Below, one piece after another: positions 39,205 to 48,722 of a DNA stretch of 64,000 nt (positions within the stretch are counted from its first letter, which is position 1; the number at the start of each line of letters is the position of its first letter). The stretch comes from Diphasiastrum complanatum. Taxonomy: Eukaryota; Streptophyta; Lycopodiopsida; Lycopodiales; Lycopodiaceae. The notes beneath the pieces were generated by a model. That model had not been told where the DNA came from and made no database searches. It worked only from the letters and a program-made list of their open reading frames with translations. The DNA lies in the NCBI GenBank assembly GCA_029204225.1, contig CM055102.1, positions 27,072,922-27,136,921 of the forward strand, written 5' to 3'. The position numbers and the translations under genes are program-made.

Positions 39205-40132
39205 GTAGCTCAAGATATTTTTTGATCTGTTGCAACTCCCTGTTTTAAACTGAAAATCCTGCAACTAAACTGCATATGTGATCTCCAGATCAAGCCCAAG
39301 GTGTGTAAACAAAAGAAACAAACATAAATGTCGACATCTTTGGGAAAAATCTGATTTGTATGGCTTAAAATTCTAGAAAGTGGGAGTTGTCTGAACATTG
39401 ACACACTCAAAAGCCAGGATGGGGCTTGTCCTCTAAGGGATGGAAGGTTTAAGAAAAAGTAGAATATATCTTTGGTGAAGTGCTCGTTCTAGGTTCTTTG
39501 ATGTCTGAGCTTGTTTCAGTTGGATTCTATTCCTTTCAGTTGCTCTTAGGAAACACTAATTTCAAATCTTATCATCGATCTGAATATACTGCCAACTTCC
39601 AAAGCAACGTTGAATGACCCCGTTGAATGATCCTTTTCTTGGTCAAGGATCTGCATATGCTTTAGTAATTTCCGATTCACAGCTTGAAATGTAACCAACT
39701 GCTAGGAGTTAGGAACAGAATAATATGTAAAGCATCACATATCACGAGTATGGACAGCCAATTGAACCATCATATACCGACCTCCAACTAAGATCAGTGT
39801 ATGATCAACAGTGAACTGAGTAGCCCTCCAAAGGAACTGCTGAAGGCGTCACTTACAAAGGGTGCAAAACACTAAATCAATCAACCCTAGAATGGAGGTT
39901 TCTCTCTACTTTTGCTCTTATAGAAGCCATCAAGGGAACCTTCCAAGAAGCTAGCATATAAGGTTAAACTATACATAAACGGGGCATGGGCCCTAACAGG
40001 ACCCTACCACTTGGCCCCTGACCTATTCACCCTAGGCCTATCCAGCAGCAAAATAAAAGCATGGACCATGGGTCCAACTCAGTAATAATCACATTGAACC
40101 CCTAGAATTTTTGGTACTGGTACTAAGTCTGT
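39205..40132. other. Intron sequence with a possible minus-strand LTR fragment
   Basis: No coding frame. On the minus strand, TGTTAGGGCCCATGCCCC (right edge about 39998) followed by a CTTCTATAAGAGC TATA-like box near 39925 resembles the start of a copia-type LTR. The other end was not located. Confidence 0.25.
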
Positions 40133-40140
40133 GTCCAGAA

Positions 40141-40775
40141 CTTAGAAGCCTGTTACGACGTACTGTACGTTCCGGAACGAACTGGGTCGGAACATTTTTT
40201 TTAAGAAAAAAAGAAATATATCAAGCTGGCCGTGATCTTCCTTATTCACAATCTTCCTTCTTGATAGTATATTGAGGGACGCTTTATAATGCAATGAGGG
40301 AAGCTACAGATCAGAAATCGATTTGAAATCATTGTTTGGAAATCGATGATGTGTAAATTTAAACAAAGAAATCGATTTTAACAAACATGTTGATCCTAGA
40401 ATCGCTATCTTCTTTGACTGCTGCTCACGGTTTTCCTAGAAACGCTATCTGCCGCGTTACATATATCCGAGCTATAGAATCGCTGTCTGAGCCATGCTAT
40501 GTATCTTGATTCTGTTCCTTAATCTGATTATTTGATTACTACGTTTTTTCGCAGAATCCCAGCAAAATCCGTATATTGACACCTGCCTCGATGCTCAGTC
40601 TTAAACTGTGATGACACACACTGATCCAGATTTTTTTGCATTTAGTTGCGCGTATTGTCTCTGTATTTAGTTGCCCGTTGTCTATTAAGTCTCAGGATAT
40701 GTTTTTTTTTTCTTTGTAAAAAACGTATTTTTTTTATTGTTTTTGGGGAGTCCCGTTCCGGAACGGGCAACTAAG
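40141..40775. mobile_element. Non-autonomous hAT-like element, 635 bp
   Basis: A perfect 8-bp direct repeat GTCCAGAA flanks it (40133-40140, 40776-40783). The termini CTTAGAAGCC and (complement) CTTAGTTGCC are inverted repeats with two mismatches, and subterminal GTTCCGGAAC palindromes lie near both ends. There is no ORF. The 8-bp duplication and short inverted repeats suggest hAT, but the ends differ from the CATAG group. Confidence 0.75.
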
Positions 40776-40783
40776 GTCCAGAA

Positions 40784-42983
40784 CAACCATTGTCCTCAAT
40801 GTATGCCATAAATGCTACTACTTCATAATCTGTTATGAACATGAAACAGCACATGATACTGAAGCGGATAGCAAAGGTTTCACAACGATTGTTGTATCTG
40901 CTTTGACTGAATGGTCACGGCTCTTACTCTAGCCTGATCCTTGAATGAATGTGTATGAGCAAACACATGAATGGGCTCCTAGGTGGCCTCATCGTTTGGC
41001 CATCCACCCCAATGATTCACTACTATTATCTGGTGACAATGATTACTAAGTTGTACCCCAGGACCCTAACTGTGTATTAATAGAAGAGGAAGTAGCTCCA
41101 TGTCACTCGGGAACATTGGGACACATGCCTCATCAGGCCCAATCACAGCATTCTAATTCTCTTACCATGAAAGAGGTTGCATGCTCTCGTAGTAGTAGAT
41201 AGCTGAAGATGATGGGTAACAAGAAAGAGCTTTTGAAGAATGTGAAAAGGACTATACTACATTGTCCATTTCTCTGTTCAAAATTGATCTTGAAGACCTC
41301 AGTGGTGAGCAAGTTGAAATTTGAGAGAAATTTTCGCTCCCTCATCAACCACTACTTGCCTGTAGGATTTTCAATAAGAGTCCTATTGTCATGCCCTTGA
41401 TTGGACTGATCTCGGATTATTATCCTATTAGGAGGTCGGAAGGCCTACCTCGACCCGGAAATTAATCATGATTATGAGGGGTTGGGGCCTTCATGGGTGT
41501 ATGGTCATAATGGTTAGAGGCCTAGATGGTGGATTGTTATGGAACTAACAGTGACTTTGGGGGAAGTGGATGAGGTGACCTAGTTAGGCTGTTGAGGTGT
41601 CCAGTGAGGTGTCAGAGTGTACTACGAGTGGTGCATGGACCTTGGAGGGTATAAGTATACCCGTTGGGCTCTCATTAGTGTATGCCTGATTTTGGTGCTT
41701 GTAGCAGTATGCTGCCGGAGTGACATCTCTCTCTTATTGAGCATTTGCAGGTCCATAGCTTGGGGGCTAAATCCGATCTATATGTATTAGAGCCAAAGCT
41801 AGGTTGAATTGCTGATGCAAAAAGCACACGAAAAGAGTCCAAGAATTGGAGTGTGGATCTTGCGAGTTGGGGTCCTGATTCTTAGAGTTTGGAGCAAAAG
41901 TGGAACAAAGGTTTGGTGGTTTGATTCACTTTCTTAAGGTGTTTTTTATTTTTCTTGTCTATTGCAAATCGACATTTGCACTCGTATTGGGCTTCAGCTA
42001 AATGGCTTATCAAAAGATTTTCTTTGTTGGCATAAAATTTGTTACCTCTTAGAAAATTGACACTCATATAATCAGAAAAGGATTATTGATTAGCCAGTGA
42101 AGAATAACTATAAATAAGAAAACAATTTGATTAACCATTCATGCGACATTATCCAAGGTCGTCGCAGGTAATAATAATTACCTTGCAAGGAATCACAAGA
42201 AATCGGGTTAATTAATTTTAAGAAATTCAGTAATATATTCTCCAAATAAAGAAAATAGCTTTTAGGGTGACCGATTTTGTAAATTATCCATTAGGGGTCA
42301 TGACCAATACCTCAAATTTCTAGCAACATACCCTTTCATGACCAATAGTTGTTAGTAATTGGCATCATTCTAGATATACGGCTGTATGGTCAACTCGATC
42401 CAGTTAGTTTTAGATCTTCCCTTTGGATTTGCCTGCGTCCCATACCACAGGTTCTTCCTCCAAGAAAACCATCCACTTCTTGATTTGATCGTCCAAAAAT
42501 CATTTTTTGTAATAACACATAACTTTAGAGTTTAGCAAATAGGTACCATGTGAAGTTTTCGGGAATTTTCCCAAATTCCAACTTCATAGTACAAATTCCA
42601 GCTCATGTTTTCTTTCACCACTTTTCATAATCTCTTCGGTCACTGTAAGGAAATTTTTGTCTCGCCCTGATATTCTTGAAGTTGATAGATTAAGAAATTG
42701 AAAAGATTGAGTAGGAATTTTTATCCATTTAAGAACAAATTTGATACTTCAACTAGTTCTCTAATAACGGGTTGAATTGATTATTCGTGCAATATATTGC
42801 AATTAATTCTCCGTAGATTTTTTATATTTGAATCAATCTTGCAATATGCCAGCCTCAAAATCAAATTTCGGAATAAGCTCTGGTCATCGAGCCTTACGTT
42901 CCTTTCAAATTTATTTGATTTAGAGTTTTAGTGTGGCTTAACATCAGTATCTTGTTTTCTACTTTTTGGTGTACAAAGCAATG
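40784..42983. other. Intron sequence without a gene
   Basis: AT-rich. A TATA-like GTATAAGTATACCCG near 41650, with a GAGTGACATCTCTCTC-type stretch downstream, could be part of an old LTR. Nothing else is identifiable, and the missing kinase exons are not here. Confidence 0.35.
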
Positions 42984-43020
42984 ATACCTGTTCCTAAGGA
43001 TTTTCCTTAGGAACGGGTAT
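42984..43020. repeat. Hairpin, 17-bp arms with a 3-nt loop
   Basis: ATACCTGTTCCTAAGGA and TCCTTAGGAACGGGTAT pair with one mismatch around TTT. Several GTTCCTAA/TTAGGAAC half-motifs follow to about 43130, so this may be one end of a degraded inverted-repeat element related in style to that at 40141. Confidence 0.8.
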
Positions 43021-43422
43021 GATACCGTTATTTAGGAACGTTCGTTTCGTTCTTAAGGAATGCTTTTAGAAACCATTCCTAAATTTCTGGCCATTCGTTC
43101 CTAGCAGATCGTTCCTAAAGTCAGTAAAACATAGGCATGTTGGTGAGAATTGTTTGGAGATGATTACTCACAGGTTAATATTTTCTCGATAATAAATACT
43201 TATTGACCTAGGATGGATTTAGAATCAGATTGAATATGGTGGTTTGAAATTGGGCCCTCAACTATGAGTTTGATTACGTCCTACTTTACAACTCTGGCCA
43301 ACTGGACTTTATTTCATGATATTCAAGCTCCTTTTCTATTTTTTTAGTACAGATATATGTATTAGACTTAGTTTTGTTGCTCTAGTTTTACTTAGTATGT
43401 TTATTTTTACGGAGAAATTTTT

Positions 43423-43509
43423 TATACGCTCCCAGTGTATCACACACTTGAGATGTACATATTTGGTATTTTGTACACTTGGGTACCTACAAGACATTAA
43501 TAAAGCTGC
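43423..43509 (+). mobile_element. Orphan LINE 3' tail, plus strand
   Basis: TATACGCTCCCAGTG, CACTTGAGATGTACATATTT, a degenerate hairpin (GTAC...GTAC) and CAAGACATTAATAAAGCT follow the LINE 3' UTR of this window block for block. No ORF2 precedes it, so the copy was truncated to less than 100 bp. The (CT)n starts 29 bp later, after unrelated text. Confidence 0.75.
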
Positions 43510-43537
43510 TCGTTGAAGCCTGAGGCAGCTCCAGGAT

Positions 43538-43538
<1 letters not shown>

Positions 43539-43579
<41 letters not shown>
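43539..43579. repeat. (CT)n microsatellite at the LINE E head
   Basis: A pure CT run of 41 bp between the orphan LINE tail and the LINE E leader, which begins CCAGCGATGG. LINE A begins GCGATGG after its own (CT)n, so the junction type recurs. Confidence 0.95.
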
Positions 43580-43581
<2 letters not shown>

Positions 43582-43627
43582 GCGATGGCTGCCCTGTCCT
43601 AGACCCTACCCTGATCCGCCCTCCACC

Positions 43628-45399
43628 ATGGCCCCTCCTCCTCGCGCCCCTGCTCGTAGATCAGCACGATCCCCAGCCACCTCCTCACTCACCTCCCTCG
43701 CTCACCACTCACCTCCCCTCACTGCCCCTTCCCCTAACCCCCTCGCTGCTCCTCCTTCCCTCGCTGCCCCTTCTCCTTCGCCTTCCCTCGCTGCCCCTTC
43801 CTGTAACCTCCTCGCTGCTCCTTCTTCCCCCCTTGCTGCCCCTTCCCTCGCTGCTGCTCCTTCCCTCGCTGCTCCTACTTCCCCCCTCACTGCCCCTTCC
43901 CTCGCTGCTGCTCCTTCCCTCGCTGCCCCTTGCCTCGATGCTCCTTCTTCCCCCCTCGCTGCTCCTTCCCCTAATCCCCTCACTGTTCCTTCCCCTTCCC
44001 CCCTCGCTGCTCCATCCCCCCCCCTCGCTGACCTCCCTGATCTCCTAGCTGCCACCCCCTCACCCATCCTCCTCGCTGACCCCTCCTTGTCACCCCCCTC
44101 ACCTCACCCCCTCGCTGATCTCTCACCTCACCCCATTGTCATTCCAGCCCCTGTAATAGATCCTAACACCACAGTAGGGCAAACACTAACTGATCCACCC
44201 AACCTTGCCTACTCCCTGATATAGAGTAAGCCCCTCCTAGCCCAGTGTGAGGACTGGTAGCATGCTACTGCCAAGTGTCGGCCACGTGGCACTGACGTGG
44301 CCGACTGCACGTCGGGACCCAACTGGGGGCCCTATCCTGCTGACAGGGTCTCTAGGCTGTGTTAGGCCCGCCATAGCTATGGACCGTGCTGGGGCACACT
44401 ACTCACACTGTCTTGCCCTGTTGGTCATGTACGCTGGACACGACCCTGACTGTGGTATCTGACCTATCTGTGTTCTCTAGGGTTCGGCACTGGTTACGAG
44501 CTCGTAACAGCCCCCCCCCTCGCTGCCACTTCACTTCACCCCCTTGATGACCCATCTCCCTCTCCTACTACAACTGTCACCCCCCTCTCTGATGGCTGCT
44601 CCCCTGATTCGGCTCCTCTTCTGTCTTCTGACCCTATTCTTCCCACACCGATCATTGCTCACTCTTCCTCCTTCACGGCACCACAGTCTACAGCCAATAT
44701 TCCGTATACGCCTTCTAAATCAATTGAACTTTTTTCATCTTGGCAGATTGATCAATTCAAGGCAGATTTCCAATTTTTGCGGTATGAAATTTCACAGCTG
44801 AAAGGAACGGTTACTTCTTTGATCAACGAGAAAAAGCTATTGCAGTCCAAGGTTGCCTCACTCGAACAATCCATCGGAAGCAAACAGGCCGCAGCTTCGG
44901 AATCCACCACCAACATGCTACAGGAGCTAGAAACCAAGATTGAGAAGCAACACAAAGAGCATCAGGTTTGAAAAAGGGCACCAAACCCAGCGCTCCCATC
45001 TCCTCAGTTATCTCAGCCACCATCTTGGAAGAGAAATCTCGAGACCAAAAATCCCGCAATATTAGAGTTCGTGGAGTTCTAGATACACAGGATGCATTGG
45101 CTGAAGCTAAACGCTTTCTCGACATCACTCTCGGGCACAGGACAGAGGGGTTAGACACTGCATGGAGGACCACTAGAGATGCAGCCACACTCATTCCTCG
45201 TTTCACCTCCCTCGAGAGCCGTCGAGATGCTTTGCGGTGCAGAGCTAAGCTACGTGGTACCACTATCTACATGGACGACGACCTCACATATGTCTAGGTA
45301 GAGGAGAGGCGTAAGGCCCGTGAGTCTGGCAGACGAGTCATTTACCGAGATGGACGAGTGCGTTTTCTTGACAGCGCACCTAGTAGCTCCCAGTGCTAG
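43628..45399 (+). pseudogene. LINE E ORF1 with proline-rich N terminus, disrupted
   Basis: From MAPPPRAPARRSARSP it reads a long PSLAAPS-type low-complexity region to HPIVIPAP (about 44148), is cut by an insertion (44152-44507), and resumes PPLAATS...HPLDDPSPSP. The YTPSKSIELFSSWQ motif and coiled coil match LINE D. A 13-nt deletion near 44965 (…KQHKEHQV) and a CAG-to-TAG change at about 45295 disable it. The final UAG is at 45397-45399. A leucine-rich alternative frame over 43536-44048 is a shadow. The N-terminal extension is the part that D lost by truncation. Confidence 0.8.
44152..44507. mobile_element. 356-bp insertion with palindromes in LINE E ORF1
   Basis: LINE D lacks it. The flanks share a 7-bp CAGCCCC (44145-44151, 44508-44514), consistent with a target duplication. 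The interior holds GTAGCATGCTAC, a GTCGGCCACGT/ACGTGGCCGAC hairpin and a terminal TTACGAGCTCGTAA palindrome. The edges also read GT...AG, so an intron was considered, but removing an intron would leave extra bases and shift the frame relative to LINE D. I do not recognise the family. Confidence 0.6.
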
Positions 45400-45439
45400 G
45401 GATTTGGGGTCCCCGGGTTCGGGAGTGCCCCGGGGCCCC
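45397..45439 (+). promoter_or_regulatory. LINE E in-frame UAG with downstream hairpin
   Basis: CAG-UGC-UAG-GGA, then after seven nucleotides GGGTCCCCGGG and CCCGGGGCCCC. Relative to LINE D one stem position changed, but GGGG/CCCC pairing is kept by bulging a U, so the stem is retained. Confidence 0.55.
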
Positions 45440-46395
45440 ACCCACACCATCTCCTGATTGGAGTATGGAACTGTGATGGTTTACACTCATCTTCCATTGC
45501 TGGCGACTTGATCGATTTCATCACTGAAAGGGATTTACTGCTCTTTATGGAGACTCATGAGAGTCAGGAGAGAGGATTACCTATTTTTCCAGGATACAGA
45601 TGGGATTCCGTGTACAGACTTGAGACTAGATCAGCTAGCGGTCGTGGATCCGGAGGTGTTGCATGTTTATACAGAGAGTCTCTTCATCCGAGCATTGAGT
45701 TCATCAGACACGACGAGCATGCACGGTATATATGGATTCATATTACTGGGCAGGATATTGGGTTAGACAGGGACCTCTTTGTGGCGGCCTGTTATTTTCC
45801 TCCAGAGTCTTCGTCCTTTGCTGAGGGCACATGTTCACCCTACCTTGATTTATCGCCTGATATTATCAGATTCGCAGAGCGGGGGCATATTCTCCTCGTT
45901 GGAGATTTTAATGCCCGAACCTCTTCACGGCAGTCAGAGTTCTATGACATCACCGACCGGCTCCGCGTTCATGCCCTTGACAGCGATGATATGGGAGTTA
46001 CCAGGATTTCAGAGGACAGCTTGGGACCTACTACCCCTTACGGTGAGCATTTATTGCAGTTTGGAGAGGCCCATGAGTTAGCCATTTACAATGGCCTAAC
46101 TTGTTGGCCAAAATCTGGCAGTTATACTTGTCACCCTCACAGTGGTGGACATAGTGTTGTGGATTATCTCATGGGATCACCATCTTCCATACCTCTCATC
46201 TCTGATTTTCATGTATCTCCCACCACTCTCTCTGATCATTCCTTTCTCTCCTTCGCTATCGGCCGCCTCCCACCTCCCCAGCCATCCTCACACCCCCTGC
46301 TTACATGGGCACCCAAGTATACATTCAGTTCTCTCTTTACACCAGTCTACCAGGAGTTCCTAACCTCATTGCTCCATTCCTTCCCTCTCCTTCCA
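45400..46395 (+). pseudogene. LINE E ORF2, endonuclease part only
   Basis: Same frame as ORF1. It reads IGVWNCDGLHSSSIAGDLID, METHES, GSGGVACLYRESL, ILLVGDFNARTSS, SVVDYLMG and TTLSDHSFLSFAIG, then ends at the junction with LINE F. The apurinic-type endonuclease residues seen in D are present. There is no reverse transcriptase on this copy. Confidence 0.85.
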
Positions 46396-47905
46396 CTCTG
46401 TTAGATCATTCCTTTCTCTTATTGTCCCTTGGCACCATGACATGTCGTTCTGCATCCACTCCCACTATTCTATTGAGGGCACCCAAATACACTTTTGACC
46501 TTGCGTACACACATATATCGAGATTCTCTCTCCTCACATGCTCCAACATTTCCCACACAATAGACCAATTCCAAACCAAGCCACTTTTCTTATAGCTGCA
46601 CACCACACATCGGCTTTTCTAGCCTTTCCGTCTAAACTCCATAAGCATCACCCCTCTACTCGTTCCCGCCTTCAAGTCAAACAATATTCACTATATCTTC
46701 AATTGCGCCCCCGCCGTGCAAGGGACATCGATGACTTAGAGGCCGAACTCATGTTTCCACTTCTCTGATATTCTTGCATCCATTTTAGCCAATGAATTCT
46801 GGAAATTACCGCATCATTATGATAGGCCATATTGTGGTGAAACTCTATGGCACTATCCTCCAGACAACAGTGAGTAGTGAGGCAAAGATTCGTGGGCTAC
46901 ATGCATTAGGTCAAGCATTATTTAGAGCTTAGCACGTTACCAGTGACTATGTTTTTACACTTAGGGCTATTATTGAGGACGCTAAGTCTAGACATGACAG
47001 GTTGTATTGCTGCTTTGTTGATTTTTGGAAGTCATTTGATTTTGTCTAGGGACACTTTCTTATACAAAGATTGTGCAAGCTTGGTTTCTCTATTGATACA
47101 ATTTTGGCGGTTATGGCACTCTATGAGCAGGTTCGGGGGTGTTTCAGATCAGATGCCGGCGTATCTCAGTTGGTCAGAAGCAATATTGGGGTGAAGCAAG
47201 GTTGCTCCCTCTCCCGCACACTCTTTAGATTATGTATTGATGGTGCAATTGATCAAGAGGGTGGTGTTAATTGTAGATTTGGCGATGTTCTTATTTCTAC
47301 CCTATTATATATAGATGATGTGACACTGCTTTCATCTACAGCGGAGGGTTTACAAATACATCTGGATAGACTACACTTATTTGGTGATAGATGGGGCTTG
47401 ACTGCAAGGTTTCCAGCCGATTCGACTAGTTCAAATTGATTCGAACCCCAAAAAAATAAAATAATAATAATTATTTTTGACTTTTTTTTCATTCCTTGGT
47501 TCGAACTGGATTTTAGTTCGACTGGCTCTGAAGTTCGAACGATTCGAACCGCGATTCACGCAGCTATGCTTGACTGTACATACCAGGAATACTCGGGTCA
47601 TGATCTGTAACACTTGTAGGGCCTATATGCAACAAGAGAGTTTTACTTTGGATGGCCAGCCTTTGGAGATTGTATCGTCCTACACATACTTGGGCACACT
47701 TTTCACAAATCCTATATTTAGTATGAGACAAGTTGCAGCAACTATGGTGAGGAAGGGTCGTGCATCCTTGGTTAGTCTTTAGCATTTTTGTTTCCGGAAG
47801 TATAATTGGGATGTACAGAGTAAGAGTAGCTTGTTTTTATGGTCTCACCTACATTATGTGTGCTACAGAGGTCTGGTGTATAGGTGTTACATCCATGTCC
47901 AGGCA
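46396..47905 (+). mobile_element. LINE F, diverged plus-strand fragment
   Basis: It begins at the endonuclease end (DHSFLLLSLGTMTCRS, RAPKYTFDL) and reads broken reverse transcriptase pieces (SGNYRIIMIGHIVVKLYG, GVKQGCSLSRTLF, LLYIDDVTLLSSTAEGL) and the thumb start (IVSSYTYLGTLFTNPIFSMR), fading out near 47905. Several stops. A 164-bp element (47405-47568) splits it. No 3' tail is present. It is clearly older than E, so the E/F joint connects copies of different age. Confidence 0.75.
47405..47568. mobile_element. Non-autonomous element (164 bp) in LINE F
   Basis: A perfect 8-bp duplication CTTGACTG (47397-47404, 47569-47576) flanks it. The sequence is rich in TTCGAAC/GATTCGAACC pieces and A/T runs. 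The ends are CAAGG...CTATG, only weakly inverted. The 8-bp duplication indicates hAT-type transposition. Removing it restores a LINE reading seen at 56575. Confidence 0.75.
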
Positions 47906-48665
47906 TGAAGGATCCAGAATAATCCTTGACATGGATAGCCGGTACTCCAGTGTATGAGATTATTAGTTACGCCACGGGCTATTAGAGTACCTTGAGCAAG
48001 TTCCAACATTGGCTTATTCCTATGTTAGCTACATCAGCTAATTTACAGTAGCATCATGTTGTTGGTTACATCAGAGATACACTTACAACATGATTTGCAG
48101 TTGTTGTACTATGTTCAATGGGTTTTGTGTTGCTTTTGGATTACGTGTGATGACTTATGTCCTCTGCTTCTATCTCCATTTGTGCATGCATTTCCTTTTG
48201 AGCTAGTTTGACAATTGGCTGTAACCAAAGCTATTGGTGGGGCCTGTCTTCTAGTTTTTTAGGGTTAGTAGGTTTTTTATCCACATTGGCAATGTTTTTA
48301 AAAGTTGGTGGAGAGTTATATACTAGAAATAGCCCCTAACTAGAATACCTTTAGGTACTGGGCCAATTACCATTGAGGGCATGTCCTTATGGTACCCAGG
48401 TACCCTAAGTTGCCCTAATCTCTCTAGAAGGTTCCACTGAGGGCCTCTACATATAGTATATATATGGCTCTCATTCAGACATTAGTCATCCTTTGATTAT
48501 TCATCTTATTGGTATTGCTTGGGCTCTTTGCAGGACCCTTTGCTATTGTTTGTAGCGCTTTAGCCATTGATTATATCAAATGCGTTTGGCCTTTCTTCAT
48601 GGGAGATTGCTTGATTGTGTCTATTATAGTCATTTATGCTGCATTGACATGGTATTCACAGATTG

Positions 48666-48667
<2 letters not shown>
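47906..48667. other. Stretch without a gene between LINE F and LINE G
   Basis: No ORF with a known domain. A GGTACTGGGCC/GGTACCCAGGTACC patch and a TATATATATGGC box near 48455 could belong to an LTR promoter. No LINE tail precedes the (CT)n at 48668. Confidence 0.35.

Positions 48668-48718
<51 letters not shown>
48668..48718. repeat. (CT)n microsatellite at the 5' junction of LINE G
   Basis: A pure CT run of about 50 bp. LINE G starts directly after it with TTGCGGATAGGGGTTTGG. Confidence 0.95.

Positions 48719-48722
<4 letters not shown>

Larger units (their letters stand above)
43580..46395 (+). mobile_element. LINE E, plus strand, 5' complete-looking, 3' part missing
   Basis: Leader after (CT)n, ORF1 with a long proline/serine/alanine-rich N terminus, a UAG with hairpin, and ORF2 up to the end of the endonuclease (about 46395). 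It then switches abruptly to a diverged LINE (F) at an equivalent site, so the endonuclease-end segment (DHSFL...) appears twice. It is almost identical to LINE D over shared parts. ORF1 carries a 356-bp insertion, a 13-nt deletion and a nonsense codon. Loss of the 3' half is not normal LINE truncation and points to recombination. Confidence 0.85.

Noticed and set aside
41133-41400. Frames near 41.2 kb as missing kinase exons
   Set aside because: No kinase subdomain motif (HRD, DFG, APE) is present, and both strands carry equally weak frames.
43536-44048. Leucine/proline-rich frame (LLLPSLLLLP type) at the start of LINE E
   Set aside because: It is a shadow of the PSLAAPS frame, which alone continues into the ORF1 region shared with LINE D.
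44152-44510. Interpreting the LINE E insertion as a GT-AG intron
   Set aside because: LINE D lacks it cleanly with a single CAGCCCC, and splicing would leave 5 extra nucleotides and shift the ORF1 frame.
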